NCBI GenBank assembly: GCA_003583745.1 | Contig: QXPY01000009.1 | Location: 62,001-126,000 of the forward strand | Length of the DNA: 64,000 nucleotides | Origin: Rhodocyclales bacterium GT-UBC | GTDB taxonomy: Bacteria; Pseudomonadota; Gammaproteobacteria; Burkholderiales; Rhodocyclaceae | Reading direction: 5' to 3' | Part shown: in pieces, positions 1 to 8,629 of the stretch | How the letters are laid out: every line of letters starts with the position of its first letter | Numbering within the stretch: the first letter of the stretch is position 1 | Position numbers and translations under genes: made by a program | Notes under the pieces: generated by a model | Told to the model about the DNA's origin: nothing | What the model saw: the letters and a program-made list of their open reading frames with translations, nothing else | The model's database searches: none

Positions 1-301
1 CCAGCGCCCAGTGCAGATTGACCGCGGTCGGCCGGGTGGTGCCGAGCAGGGCCACGGCATGTGCCAGCTGTGTGTCGGAGGCCTCGTCATTCAGGCCGAT
101 GGCCAGGCCGTAGGCGGCGGTGGCACCGATCAGCGGTGCGCCGCGCACCTGCATGGCGCGAATGGCGTGGGCAGCCTGTTCCAGCGTGACGACGCGAACC
201 CAGTGCAGCGCATGCGGCAGCCGGGTCTGGTCGATGATGTCGATGAGGCGCTGTTCGGGATGGGCGCGCAGGGTGCGGGTCGGAATGCCGTCGATATTCA
301 T
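1..301 (-). CDS. mtnA: Methylthioribose-1-phosphate isomerase, N-terminal part (runs off left edge)
   Basis: Reading down from the ATG at 301 gives about 100 residues starting MNIDGIPTRTLRAHPEQRLI and containing MQVRGAPLIGATAAYGLAI. This is the conserved N-terminal signature of the MtnA/eIF2B-alpha-like family. MtnA isomerises 5-methylthioribose-1-phosphate to the ribulose form in the cytoplasmic methionine salvage pathway. The C-terminal two thirds lie outside the window. No in-frame start lies just upstream, so the ATG at 301 is taken. A methionine aminotransferase homologue, which can serve the last step of the same pathway, lies 2.3 kb away. The family call is firm; the functional assignment rests on the visible third. 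Confidence 0.88.
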   Translation of the reverse strand, partial: MNIDGIPTRTLRAHPEQRLIDIIDQTRLPHALHWVRVVTLEQAAHAIRAMQVRGAPLIGATAAYGLAIGLNDEASDTQLAHAVALLGTTRPTAVNLHWAL

Positions 302-468
302 GGGGATGAGTGCCTGGAAAGTGGGCTGAGGACGTTGAAAATCAGCCCGGCCGCCATTGTGCCGGTCCTCGACCGGGCAAGGAAGCACTGCGCCCGATAA
401 TCCTGCACACAGTGCTTGATGTGACGAGACTGGGTGTATAAAATTTTCAAAAATGAAAAAAACTATAG

Positions 469-480
469 GCGCTTAAGCGC
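469..480. promoter_or_regulatory. 12-bp perfect palindrome upstream of the FIST transducer gene
   Basis: GCGCTTAAGCGC is a perfect inverted repeat in the intergenic stretch between the divergent mtnA and FIST-transducer genes. It sits just downstream of an AT-rich run (438-468) that could hold a promoter. It could be an operator or chance; no regulator is recognised. Confidence 0.25.
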
Positions 481-524
481 TCCGGTCTGGATTGCCCGCT
501 CCAGCCATTTTTGGGGGTCACAAC

Positions 525-2519
525 ATGTTTTCGTTCTTCAAGTCGAATCAACGCGCGCTAACGCCATCACAATCCGGTTCCTTGGCCGGCGCAACGATGG
601 CCTTGCGAGGACGCTTCAATACCGAGCGCCTGCCCGGCAATCGCGAGGCGCTCGGTCTGCCGGCCGCGGGCGGCATCTTTATCGGTTTCGTACCGCCCTA
701 TGCCGATTTCAGGACGGTTACCGACGGCCTTAGCCGTTGCGTCGCCGCCGACGGCAAGACCAGCTTTGCCGCGCTGTCTTCAAGCGGCGCCTTGTGCAGC
801 GGTGGGGAGACGACCTACTGCGGCGCCGAAGCGAGCGATCGTGAAGGCAGTTTTCTTTGGTTGTCGGATGAGGTCATCGAACGCAGCGAGGTTTTTTCGA
901 TTGACCTGCGCGTCGGCCAGGGGGTGACCGTTGCCGAGCGGGTGAGCAAGATTGCCCAGGAACTGAAAGGCGTGCATCCTTCCTTCGCGATCAATGCCCA
1001 GGATACGTTCGCCCTGGTCTTCTGCGATGGCCTGTCGGCCTCCGAAGGTTTCCTGATGCGCGCTTGGTACGAGAGCCAGCGTTTCCCCTGCCTGGCCATC
1101 GGCGGCTCGGCGGGCGGCAAGCTCGATTTCTCGGCGACCTACATTCATGACGGGCAGCGCGTTCTGAGCGGCCGGGCGATGCTGGTTTTTTGCAAGGTTC
1201 GCAAGGGCATCCGTTTTTCGCCGTTCAAGACGCAGAATTTCGTTCCCGCCGGCAAGAGCTGGCTGGTCGCCGACGCTGATCCGATCGCCCGGACTGTCAG
1301 CAGCGTCTTCGGGCGTGATGGTCATACCGTCGGCTTCCTTGCAGCCCTGGCGGCGCATTTCGGCTGCGCCGAGCATGAGGTCGAGAAAAAGCTGGTCGGT
1401 CATACCTTCGCCGTTTCGGTCAATGACGAGATGTTCATCCGTTCGGTGGCGACGCTGGGGGCTGACAAGACCGCCTTCTTCTGCGACATCGAGTTCGGCG
1501 ATTGTCTGCATCTGCTCAAGATGACCGACTTTATCGAAACCACGCAGCGCGACTGGCAACAGTTCCTGTCTGGCAAGGGCGAGCCGCTGGCCATGCTGCT
1601 CAATGATTGCGTGCTGCGTCGCTTGGGCAATACGGCACTGCTCGGGCGCGCCAAGTTCTTTGCCGATACGCCGGCCGCCGGCTTTTCGACCTTCGGTGAA
1701 ATCCTCGGCATTCCGATCAACCAGACCCTCTCGGCCCTGGTCTTCTTCCGCGAAACCGAACAGTACAAAGATGCTTTCATGAGCGCCTTCCCGGTGCAGT
1801 ACGCCGGGTTCTCGACGCATTACACGCAGCGCGCCCTGCAGCGCTGGATCACCCTGAACGACATCCAGCGCGGCATGGTCGATCAGGTGGTCAATTACGA
1901 GCGGACGGTCGAGCCGGTCGTCGCGACCTTGCCCTCCTTGGCCAATGGCTTCCGGCAGCAAGCGGATACGCTGAACCGGGCGATGTCGCTGATGACCGAC
2001 GTCGGCGCCTCGGCCAAGTCCTCGCAAAGCTCGCAAGCCAGCCTGGGCGCTGGGCTGGATGACCTGGAGCGTTTGTCCAAGGCGATCGGTTCGATTACCG
2101 GCGGCATCAGCGCCATTGCCGACCAGACCAACCTGTTGGCCCTTAATGCCGCCATCGAGGCCGCCCGTGCCGGCGAGGCGGGGCGTGGTTTCGCGGTGGT
2201 CGCCGACGAGGTGCGCAAGCTGGCCCAGTCGGCCAAGAACCAGGCCGATGCGACGGCTTCGAGTATTCAAGAGGCAGTCAGGACGATCACCGATATCCGC
2301 CAGATCGCCCAGCAAACCCTGGGTTCGATCAATCAGCTGATCGTCAAGAGCGAGCAGGCCTCGGAGCAGATCGCCCAGATGACCACCGATGCAGCGCGCG
2401 AACATCAGCAGGTGACCTTGAGCCTGACCAATGTCGATGAGCTGAGTGCCGGCATGGCGACCTTGAACGAATTGCTCGGCCGCCTCGATCATTTGCAGGG
2501 TATGGCCGCCAAGCTCTAG
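525..2519 (+). CDS. Soluble methyl-accepting chemotaxis protein with FIST sensor domain
   Basis: The 664-residue product has an N-terminal FIST/FIST_C ligand-binding region (about residues 30-380; FIST domains are predicted to bind small ligands such as amino acids). A C-terminal MCP signalling domain follows, with the highly conserved hairpin tip [20 protein letters not shown] and the following [13 protein letters not shown]. No membrane segment is visible, so it should be a cytoplasmic transducer feeding CheA/CheW. The ATG at 525 was chosen because GGGGGT lies six bases upstream; a TTG further upstream has no such site. It is a single gene ending at a strong terminator. No other che gene is present, so the partner array is encoded elsewhere. 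Confidence 0.88.
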   Translation: MFSFFKSNQRALTPSQSGSLAGATMALRGRFNTERLPGNREALGLPAAGGIFIGFVPPYADFRTVTDGLSRCVAADGKTSFAALSSSGALCSGGETTYCGAEASDREGSFLWLSDEVIERSEVFSIDLRVGQGVTVAERVSKIAQELKGVHPSFAINAQDTFALVFCDGLSASEGFLMRAWYESQRFPCLAIGGSAGGKLDFSATYIHDGQRVLSGRAMLVFCKVRKGIRFSPFKTQNFVPAGKSWLVADADPIARTVSSVFGRDGHTVGFLAALAAHFGCAEHEVEKKLVGHTFAVSVNDEMFIRSVATLGADKTAFFCDIEFGDCLHLLKMTDFIETTQRDWQQFLSGKGEPLAMLLNDCVLRRLGNTALLGRAKFFADTPAAGFSTFGEILGIPINQTLSALVFFRETEQYKDAFMSAFPVQYAGFSTHYTQRALQRWITLNDIQRGMVDQVVNYERTVEPVVATLPSLANGFRQQADTLNRAMSLMTDVGASAKSSQSSQASLGAGLDDLERLSKAIGSITGGISAIADQTNLLALNAAIEAARAGEAGRGFAVVADEVRKLAQSAKNQADATASSIQEAVRTITDIRQIAQQTLGSINQLIVKSEQASEQIAQMTTDAAREHQQVTLSLTNVDELSAGMATLNELLGRLDHLQGMAAKL

Positions 2520-2540
2520 TTTTCCCCCTCTGAACATACT

Positions 2541-2582
2541 TGCCGATCGGTGCTGCTTGCAGCAAGATCGGCATTCTTTTTT
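2541..2582 (+). terminator. Rho-independent terminator after the FIST transducer
   Basis: TGCCGATC (2541-2548) pairs with GATCGGCA (2566-2573), with an inner TGCTG/CAGCA stem, followed by a T-rich run 2574-2582. It lies 14 bases before the next start codon, so it separates the transducer from the aminotransferase. Confidence 0.8.
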
Positions 2583-2595
2583 CAGCGCCAGCAGC

Positions 2596-3759
2596 ATGCA
2601 AACTCCTATCCAGATCGATTCGCGCTTCCCGAACATGGGAACCACCATTTTCACCGTGATGTCCCGCCTGGCGGCGGAGTGCGGTGCCGTGAACCTGTCG
2701 CAGGGCTTCCCGGACTTTCAGGCCGAGCCGGTGCTGTTCGACAGCCTGCACCGACACATGCTGGCTGGTCGCAACCAGTACGCACCGATGGCCGGCATGC
2801 CGGAATTGCGCCAGGCCATTGTCGACAAGGTGGCGGCGCTGTACGGCACGCGCTTCGATGCCGAATCGGAAGTGACGGTGACGGCCGGGGCGACCCAGGC
2901 CATCTTCACGGCGATTGCCGCCTTCGTCCGGCCGGGCGACGAGGTGATCATCTTCGAGCCGGCCTACGACTCCTACGTGCCGGCGATCGAAACGGTCGGC
3001 GGCAAGGCGGTTTACGCCCAACTGCAGTTTCCCGATTACGCCCCGGACTGGGCGCAGGTGGCGCAGCTGATTTCGCCGAAGACGCGGATGATCATCGTCA
3101 ATTCGCCCAATAATCCGACCGGCAGCCTGTTGCCAGCGGCCGATCTGGACAAGCTGGCCGAACTGATCCGTGGCACCGATATCGTCGTACTCTCCGACGA
3201 AGTCTATGAGCACATCGTCTTCGACGGCGAACCGCACGCCAGCCTGTCCGGGCATCCCGAACTGGCGGCGCGCAGCATTGTCGTCTCCAGCTTCGGCAAG
3301 ACCTATCACATCACCGGCTGGAAGATCGGCTACGTGGTCGGCCCGGCCGCCTTGATGGCCGAGTTCCGCAAGGTGCACCAGTTCAATGTGTTCACCGTGC
3401 ACGGCCCGTCACAACTGGCGCTCGCCGAGTACATGCAGGACGCCTCGCGACATCTCGGCCTGGCCGCCTTCTACCAGGAAAAGCGCGATTTCTTCCGCCG
3501 CCTGCTGGCCGAAACGCCGTTCAAGCTGCTGCCCTGTCGCGGCACCTATTTCCAGCTGGCCAGCTACGCCGGGCTGTCCGAATTGCCGGATCGCGCCTTT
3601 GCCGAGTGGATGACGCGGGAAATCGGCGTCGCGGTGATCCCGGTTTCGGTTTTCTATGCCGATGGGCGCGACGACAAGGTGGTGCGCTTCTGCTTTGCCA
3701 AGAAGGAGGAAACCCTGCTGGCAGCGGCCGAGCGACTGCGTCGCGGCTTTTCAAAATAA
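2596..3759 (+). CDS. ybdL: PLP-dependent aminotransferase, YbdL/methionine aminotransferase type
   Basis: A 387-residue class I/II fold-type I aminotransferase. Visible landmarks are VNLSQGFPDF near residue 33, the NSPNNPTG substrate/PLP motif near residue 169, SDEVYEH near 200 and SSFGKTYHITGWKIGY with the Schiff-base lysine at about K235. The QGFPDF opening and overall length match YbdL/kynurenine-aminotransferase-like enzymes, which prefer methionine and its keto acid. It may therefore transaminate KMTB to methionine, consistent with mtnA nearby, but substrate is inferred. The ATG at 2596 follows the terminator; a TTG at 2557 lies inside the terminator hairpin and is rejected. Confidence 0.87.
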   Translation: MQTPIQIDSRFPNMGTTIFTVMSRLAAECGAVNLSQGFPDFQAEPVLFDSLHRHMLAGRNQYAPMAGMPELRQAIVDKVAALYGTRFDAESEVTVTAGATQAIFTAIAAFVRPGDEVIIFEPAYDSYVPAIETVGGKAVYAQLQFPDYAPDWAQVAQLISPKTRMIIVNSPNNPTGSLLPAADLDKLAELIRGTDIVVLSDEVYEHIVFDGEPHASLSGHPELAARSIVVSSFGKTYHITGWKIGYVVGPAALMAEFRKVHQFNVFTVHGPSQLALAEYMQDASRHLGLAAFYQEKRDFFRRLLAETPFKLLPCRGTYFQLASYAGLSELPDRAFAEWMTREIGVAVIPVSVFYADGRDDKVVRFCFAKKEETLLAAAERLRRGFSK

Positions 3760-3844
3760 GCCCGGGATATGAATATTGGCTTGACGCTGCTTGGCGGCGG
3801 CGCAAATAATCCGGCCATTCAATAACGTTCAACAGAGGAAAATC

Positions 3845-4276
3845 ATGGGAATGATTCAGGAATTCAAGGAATTTGCCGTCAAGGGCAATGCGATGGATCT
3901 GGCGGTCGGCGTCATCATCGGCGGCGCCTTCGGCAAGATCGTCGATTCGATCGTCGGCGACCTGATCATGCCCCTGGTCAGTCGTATCGTCGGCAAGCTG
4001 GACTTTTCCAACCTGTTCATCGTGCTCGGCGACAACCCGAACAACCTGGCAACGTTGGCCGACCTGAAGAAAGCCGGTATCGCCGTCTTCGCCTATGGCT
4101 CCTTCCTGACCATCCTGGTCAATTTCATCATCCTGGCCTTCATCATCTTCATGATGGTCAAGCAGATGAACCGCCTGCGCACGCCAGCCCCGGCTGCCGA
4201 TGCACCGGTCGAGGCGCCGCAGACGCCGGAAGATATCGTGCTGCTGCGCGAAATCCGCGATTCGCTGAAGAAGTAA
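3845..4276 (+). CDS. mscL: Large-conductance mechanosensitive channel
   Basis: The 143-residue product begins [20 protein letters not shown] and continues with the TM1 pore helix ([18 protein letters not shown]) and TM2 ([17 protein letters not shown]), ending in the cytoplasmic helix with LLREIRDSL. It is full length for MscL. MscL forms a homopentameric inner-membrane pore that releases osmolytes on hypo-osmotic shock. The ATG at 3845 is preceded by AGAGGA at 3833-3838. It is a monocistronic gene with its own terminator. Confidence 0.97.
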   Translation: MGMIQEFKEFAVKGNAMDLAVGVIIGGAFGKIVDSIVGDLIMPLVSRIVGKLDFSNLFIVLGDNPNNLATLADLKKAGIAVFAYGSFLTILVNFIILAFIIFMMVKQMNRLRTPAPAADAPVEAPQTPEDIVLLREIRDSLKK

Positions 4277-4294
4277 GCGAACCCGCAGCCCCCG

Positions 4295-4320
4295 AAAGCC
4301 GCCCCGGGCGGCTTTTTTGT
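4295..4320 (+). terminator. Rho-independent terminator of mscL
   Basis: AAAGCCGCC (4295-4303) and GGCGGCTTT (4307-4315) form a 9-bp stem with a 3-base loop, followed by a T run to 4318. It lies 19 bases after the mscL stop. Confidence 0.9.
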
Positions 4321-4519
4321 TGGGGATTTGGGATTCACCGTTGGAATAACCGTTAGTCAGGTCAGCCAGGTTGCCCTGCAAAAATCGCAGCTAACTGTCA
4401 AAGTACATAACGTAAAGTTGGCTGGGTTGTTTTGACCGGCTGAGTCCGGCCAGAAGCGGACAGTCCGTAACGTTCCTGATAGCAGACGAGAAGATACTGG
4501 ACATGTATGCTATCGGCCT

Positions 4520-5011
4520 ATGAATATACGCATCATCTTGCTGTTCCTTACCGCTGTCACGCTGGGCGGCACCTTGCTTCTTTACGTTCAAGAGAAGCCA
4601 ACTGCAGACGTGGTTTTTAGTGCAGACGCTCACTTGCTTCCGCTTACTGCCACCGCCATTTCTTTCAGTGCCCCCAAAGGTACTAAACGCATACGGCTGA
4701 CAACAGAGAGCGGCACTGAGTTTTTCACAGATTGTCTCGCTATACCATTTGTTTGTGCTGAAGAAGCAGGCATCAAGCACCCAGTTAAAGTACTTGCCTA
4801 TGAGTTGTCATCCAACGTCATTTGGCCAATTTTCGTAACGGCACAAGGACATTCTGTCGTAACCGATGACGACAGTAGGCGTATGTACGAGTTATATCTT
4901 GAGCAGGAAATGAACATGTATTTACGCTTGGGCCTCTCGCTAGCAGCGGTCTTTATCTTCTATATATTTAAGATTGGCAGGGAGCAGAATTTGCCCCCTT
5001 CGGACAGCTAA
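4520..5011 (+). CDS. Hypothetical protein with two membrane segments
   Basis: 163 residues, not recognised. A hydrophobic N-terminal segment (IILLFLTAVTLGGTLLLYV, about residues 5-23) is a signal anchor. A second hydrophobic stretch (LGLSLAAVFIFYIF, about 136-150) lies near the C-terminus, leaving a ~110-residue extracytoplasmic loop with two cysteines. Codon use is clearly more AT-rich than in flanking mscL and acpH. The gene sits alone between stretches with no coding signal (4321-4519, 5012-5162), which suggests horizontal acquisition. An opposite-strand reading frame over 4391-4780 is judged to be a shadow. Confidence 0.55.
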   Translation: MNIRIILLFLTAVTLGGTLLLYVQEKPTADVVFSADAHLLPLTATAISFSAPKGTKRIRLTTESGTEFFTDCLAIPFVCAEEAGIKHPVKVLAYELSSNVIWPIFVTAQGHSVVTDDDSRRMYELYLEQEMNMYLRLGLSLAAVFIFYIFKIGREQNLPPSDS

Positions 5012-5162
5012 ATCTTCGGCTGAGTGTCTGGTATTGAAAAGCCGTCCGACTGCTAAGGGCACGTATCAGTCTTCGGTTGGGTGCAGAAAATCTCGGTCGT
5101 TTCAACAATCAAGTCAGCACTATCCGGGCAAGCCTTGCCGCACGTGATTCCGGATGCCCTTC

Positions 5163-5762
5163 CTATCGCCCCTGACTGTGTTGTTCGCTGATCCAGGCGG
5201 TCACGAAGTCCTGCGCGTCATCAATGAAATGCCGGAAGTCGGCGGCGAAGGCATCCGGGGCCGTCGAGAATTCGGCTTCGCCACCGGCCAGCGGGTTGGG
5301 CTGGCGGGCGCGTTGGGCCATGCGGGCCAGCACATCGGCGATGCCGTCCAGCCCGTTGTAGCTGTGTAGCCAGTTTTCACCGGCCATCAGCTGCATGGCC
5401 GGCCGGGCGTGGTCGGGCAGGGCGTTTAGCCGGTCGTCAATCTGCCGGTAGAGTCGCGTGCAGTATTCGGTCAGCGCTTCGGGATGGTGGGTTGGCCAGT
5501 CGCGGGCCAGCAGGTGGTCGTAGAAGATGTCGACCAGAATGCCGGCGTAGCGCCGCCGTCCGGCGCTGACCCGGTTGCGGCTGGCGCAGAAGGCGGGATG
5601 CGTCTCGGCGAAGCTGTCGATGGCGCGATGCAGTGCCACGCCGTGCGCCAGATCGGGGGGCAGGATGCCGGGCAGCGGCCCCTTGATCCAGTCGCCGACG
5701 ACGCCGCCGACGCGCAACGCCGGATCGTCGCCGGCCAGAAAGGCATGGGCCAGAAAATTCAT
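5163..5762 (-). CDS. acpH: Acyl carrier protein phosphodiesterase (AcpH family)
   Basis: The 199-residue protein opens MNFLAHAFLAGDDPALRVGG with VVGDWIKG soon after. This is the AcpH/DUF479 pattern, including the conserved N-terminal H and the D of GD that belong to the HD-like metal site; HRAIDSFAETHP and DIFYDHLLARDW follow. Length is close to the ~193 residues of E. coli AcpH. The enzyme removes the 4'-phosphopantetheine from holo-ACP. It is transcribed in the same direction as glnE and 54 bases downstream of it, so the two may be co-transcribed. Confidence 0.85.
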   Translation of the reverse strand: MNFLAHAFLAGDDPALRVGGVVGDWIKGPLPGILPPDLAHGVALHRAIDSFAETHPAFCASRNRVSAGRRRYAGILVDIFYDHLLARDWPTHHPEALTEYCTRLYRQIDDRLNALPDHARPAMQLMAGENWLHSYNGLDGIADVLARMAQRARQPNPLAGGEAEFSTAPDAFAADFRHFIDDAQDFVTAWISEQHSQGR

Positions 5763-5816
5763 GGCCCGTTACGCCCGGATTCGGGCGTTGAGAGGCGGTT
5801 CACCGACGGGCGCCGT

Positions 5817-8525
5817 TCATCCGCCGAATACCCCTTGCCACAAGGCGCGCACGGCGGCGATGTGCGATTCCACCGGCTCCCGGTCGACTGGCGCCTTGGG
5901 CGTTGCCGACAGGCGTTGCGCGTGCTGCAGCCGGCGGTATTCGCGATAGGCGTTGCCGGCCGCAGCCGCCTGGCCGGGGTCGATCAGGCCGAGTTCGCCG
6001 GCGATGCGCAGCAGGGCGATGTTGCCCAGGTTGCCGGTCAGCTCGGCATGCTGGTGGGCATAGCCGAGTACCAGGTACTGGACGATGAATTCGACGTCGA
6101 TGATACCGCCCGGATCGTGCTTCAGCGCGAAATGGGTTTCGCTCTTCGAGGAGTGGGCGTCGAGCATCTTCTGGCGCATGGCGACGACTTCCTCGCGCAG
6201 CTTGGCGAGGTCGCGCGGCTGGCGCAGGATTTCGCAGCGGATGGCCTCGAAGCGGGCACCGACGGCCGGATCGCCGGCGCAGAAACGAGCCCGGGTCAGC
6301 GCCTGGTGTTCCCAGACCCAGGCGTTGTTCAACTGGTAGTCGCGGAAGGCGTTGACCGAAACGGCGAGCAGGCCGGAGTCGCCGTTCGGGCGCAGGCGCA
6401 GATCGGTTTCGAAGAGGATGCCGGCCGGGGTCTGGCTCGACAGCCAGGTATTGAGGCGCTGGCTGAGACGGGCGTAGTTTTCCTCGGCATCCGGGTCGTC
6501 GTCTTCGTAGAGATAGACCATGTCGAGGTCGGAGGCGTAGCCCAGTTCCTTGCCGCCCATCTTGCCGTAGCCAATGATGGCGAACTTCGGCGTCTCGCAA
6601 TGGCGTTTCTTGACCGTATTCCAGACCAGCGGCAGGGTTTCCTGGACCAGCGTGTCGGCCAGTTCGGTCAGGTGGTCGGACAGTTTTTCGATGGTCTGCA
6701 GGCCGGCCAGGTCCTGGGCGAGCAGCCGGAAGACCTGGGCATGGTGCATCTCGCGCAGGATGTCCATCTCGCGCTCGGTGTCGCCGGCATGGTCGGCCAG
6801 ATTCAGGCGAAGGTCCTGGCGGAAGCCGGCCCAGTCGGTGGCGTCGTCGTAGAGCCGAGGATCGAGCAACTCGTCGAGCAGCAGCGGGTGGCGATTCAGG
6901 TAGTCGGTGGCCCAGTTGGAGGCGCAAATCATGTCGGCGACACGGCGCAACGCCATCGGGTATTGCTGCAGCAGCGCCAGGTAAGCGCCGCGCCGGGCGA
7001 TGCTTTCGAGGAAATGTAGGCCGCGCTGCAAGGTGATATCTGGGTCGGCCGTCGCGCCGGCCGCTTCGATCAGGCGCGGGCCGACGGCATCGAGGCGCGA
7101 ACGGTTGCTGGCCGGCAATTGCAGGTAACGGCTGGAGGCGCGCAATTCGTTGAGGCGGCTGATGGCTTCCCCCGGCTTGCGGAAGCCGAGGTTGCCGAAG
7201 GCCTCGAAGGCGGTGTCTTCGTCTAGCTGGTTGAGCCAGAGGCCGGTCAGCGGATGCTCGCCGGCTTCGGGGTCGGAGAAGATGGCCTCGAAGTGGTGGC
7301 TGACCTTGGCGCGATGCGCATTGAGTTCGACGAGCAGGGCCGGCCAGTCGGCAAAGCCCATGTTGCTGGCGATATGGGCCTGGTCGGTCGGATTGCCGGG
7401 CAGCATGTGCGTCTGCTTGTCTTCGATGAATTGCAGGCGATGTTCCAGGCGGCGCAGAAAGACGTAGGCATCGCGCAGTTCCTGCTCGGTTTCCGGCGGG
7501 ATCAGCTTGCGCTCGACCAGCAGCTTGAGGACCGAGAGCGTCGGGCGGATCTGCAGGGCCGGATCGCGGCCACCGCGAATCAACTGAAAGACCTGGGCGA
7601 TGAATTCGACTTCGCGGATGCCGCCAGGGCCGAGCTTGACGTGGTCGGCCATGTCCTTGCGGGCGACTTCGCGGCGAATCTGCGCATGCAGGTCGCGCAT
7701 GGCGTTGATCGCACCGAAATCGAGATACTTGCGGAAGACGAAGGGGCGCGAGATCCGGCGCAGGGCCTCCATCCAGCCGCCGAGCGCGGCGCCCTCGGCG
7801 TTGGCGCCGGTGTTCATGACCCGCGACTTGATCCAGGCGTAGCGTTCCCATTCCCGACCCTGGGTGATGAAGTAGTTTTCCAGGGCGTCGAGCGAACAGA
7901 CCAGCGGGCCGGAGTCGCCGTTCGGCCGCAGGCGCATGTCGACGCGGAAAACCTGGCCGTCGGCGGTCAGGTCGCCCAGCGCGCTGATGACCCGTTTGCC
8001 GAGACGGGTGAAGAAGTCGTAGTTCTCGATACTTTTCTTGCCGTTGGTATCGCCTTCTTCCGGGTAAACAAAGATGTAGTCGACATCGGACGAGACGTTG
8101 AGCTCGCGGCCGCCCAGCTTGCCCATGCCGATCACCAGCAGCCTTTGCGGCTGGCCGGATTTGTCGAGCGGCTCGCCATACATGGCGGCGAGTTGGCGGT
8201 GGTAGTAGTCGAGGGCGAAATTGGTCGTCACGTCGGCGAGCAGGGTCATGCTCTCGACGACCTCGGCGAGCGGCGCCAGACCGCACAGATCGCGCAGTGC
8301 GATGTGGGCCATGGCGCGCTGGCGCAGGCAGCGCAAGGCCGATTTGACCGCCTCGTCGTCGGTGAATTCGCGGCGCAGGGCGCCCAGCAGAATGTCTTCC
8401 GAAAGCGGCTGTTGCCAGGTCGCGGCGAGTTCGGGAATCAGCGCCGGGCGCGCCTGCAGCAGATTGGAGAGATAGCGGCTGAGGGCGAGGGCCGGCTGCC
8501 AGCGTGGGTCGAGCGTATGTTCCAT
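5817..8525 (-). CDS. glnE: Glutamine synthetase adenylyltransferase / adenylyl-removing enzyme
   Basis: 902 residues with two nucleotidyltransferase modules. The N-terminal deadenylylating module carries VIGMGKLGGRELNVSSDVDY at about residue 130. The C-terminal adenylylating module carries IIGYGKMGGKELGYASDLDM at about residue 647. Each is followed by an acidic metal-binding strand. GlnE adds AMP to, or phosphorolytically removes AMP from, a tyrosine of glutamine synthetase in response to PII and glutamine. Length is usual for betaproteobacteria (E. coli 946). It is divergent from the yhdP-like gene across 104 bases, where the promoters of both should lie. Confidence 0.96.
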   Translation of the reverse strand: MEHTLDPRWQPALALSRYLSNLLQARPALIPELAATWQQPLSEDILLGALRREFTDDEAVKSALRCLRQRAMAHIALRDLCGLAPLAEVVESMTLLADVTTNFALDYYHRQLAAMYGEPLDKSGQPQRLLVIGMGKLGGRELNVSSDVDYIFVYPEEGDTNGKKSIENYDFFTRLGKRVISALGDLTADGQVFRVDMRLRPNGDSGPLVCSLDALENYFITQGREWERYAWIKSRVMNTGANAEGAALGGWMEALRRISRPFVFRKYLDFGAINAMRDLHAQIRREVARKDMADHVKLGPGGIREVEFIAQVFQLIRGGRDPALQIRPTLSVLKLLVERKLIPPETEQELRDAYVFLRRLEHRLQFIEDKQTHMLPGNPTDQAHIASNMGFADWPALLVELNAHRAKVSHHFEAIFSDPEAGEHPLTGLWLNQLDEDTAFEAFGNLGFRKPGEAISRLNELRASSRYLQLPASNRSRLDAVGPRLIEAAGATADPDITLQRGLHFLESIARRGAYLALLQQYPMALRRVADMICASNWATDYLNRHPLLLDELLDPRLYDDATDWAGFRQDLRLNLADHAGDTEREMDILREMHHAQVFRLLAQDLAGLQTIEKLSDHLTELADTLVQETLPLVWNTVKKRHCETPKFAIIGYGKMGGKELGYASDLDMVYLYEDDDPDAEENYARLSQRLNTWLSSQTPAGILFETDLRLRPNGDSGLLAVSVNAFRDYQLNNAWVWEHQALTRARFCAGDPAVGARFEAIRCEILRQPRDLAKLREEVVAMRQKMLDAHSSKSETHFALKHDPGGIIDVEFIVQYLVLGYAHQHAELTGNLGNIALLRIAGELGLIDPGQAAAAGNAYREYRRLQHAQRLSATPKAPVDREPVESHIAAVRALWQGVFGG

Positions 8526-8629
8526 GGGATTCCCCGGGCGGCTGCTTTGCCGAAAAGGATAGAATTAGCGTTTTGGCGAATTTTCGATTGTAGTGATCTA
8601 TGACTCTTTCTGGCAAAGCGGTTTGACGC

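Noticed and set aside
11..400. Plus-strand 129-codon frame at the left edge
   Set aside because: It is the shadow of the minus-strand mtnA start, whose conserved MtnA motif is clear.
780..2654. Minus-strand 624-codon frame over the FIST transducer
   Set aside because: Shadow in GC-rich DNA; the plus frame has intact FIST and MCP domains.
4391..4780. Minus-strand frame over the low-GC hypothetical gene
   Set aside because: No ribosome site or domain; the plus-strand frame has a plausible two-helix membrane topology.
5484..7019. 511-codon plus-strand frame opposite acpH and glnE
   Set aside because: Shadow frame; low-complexity translation with no recognisable domain.
5800..8616. Minus-strand 938-codon frame overlapping glnE
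   Set aside because: Arg/Pro/Ala-rich translation without domains; the glnE frame carries both nucleotidyltransferase motifs.
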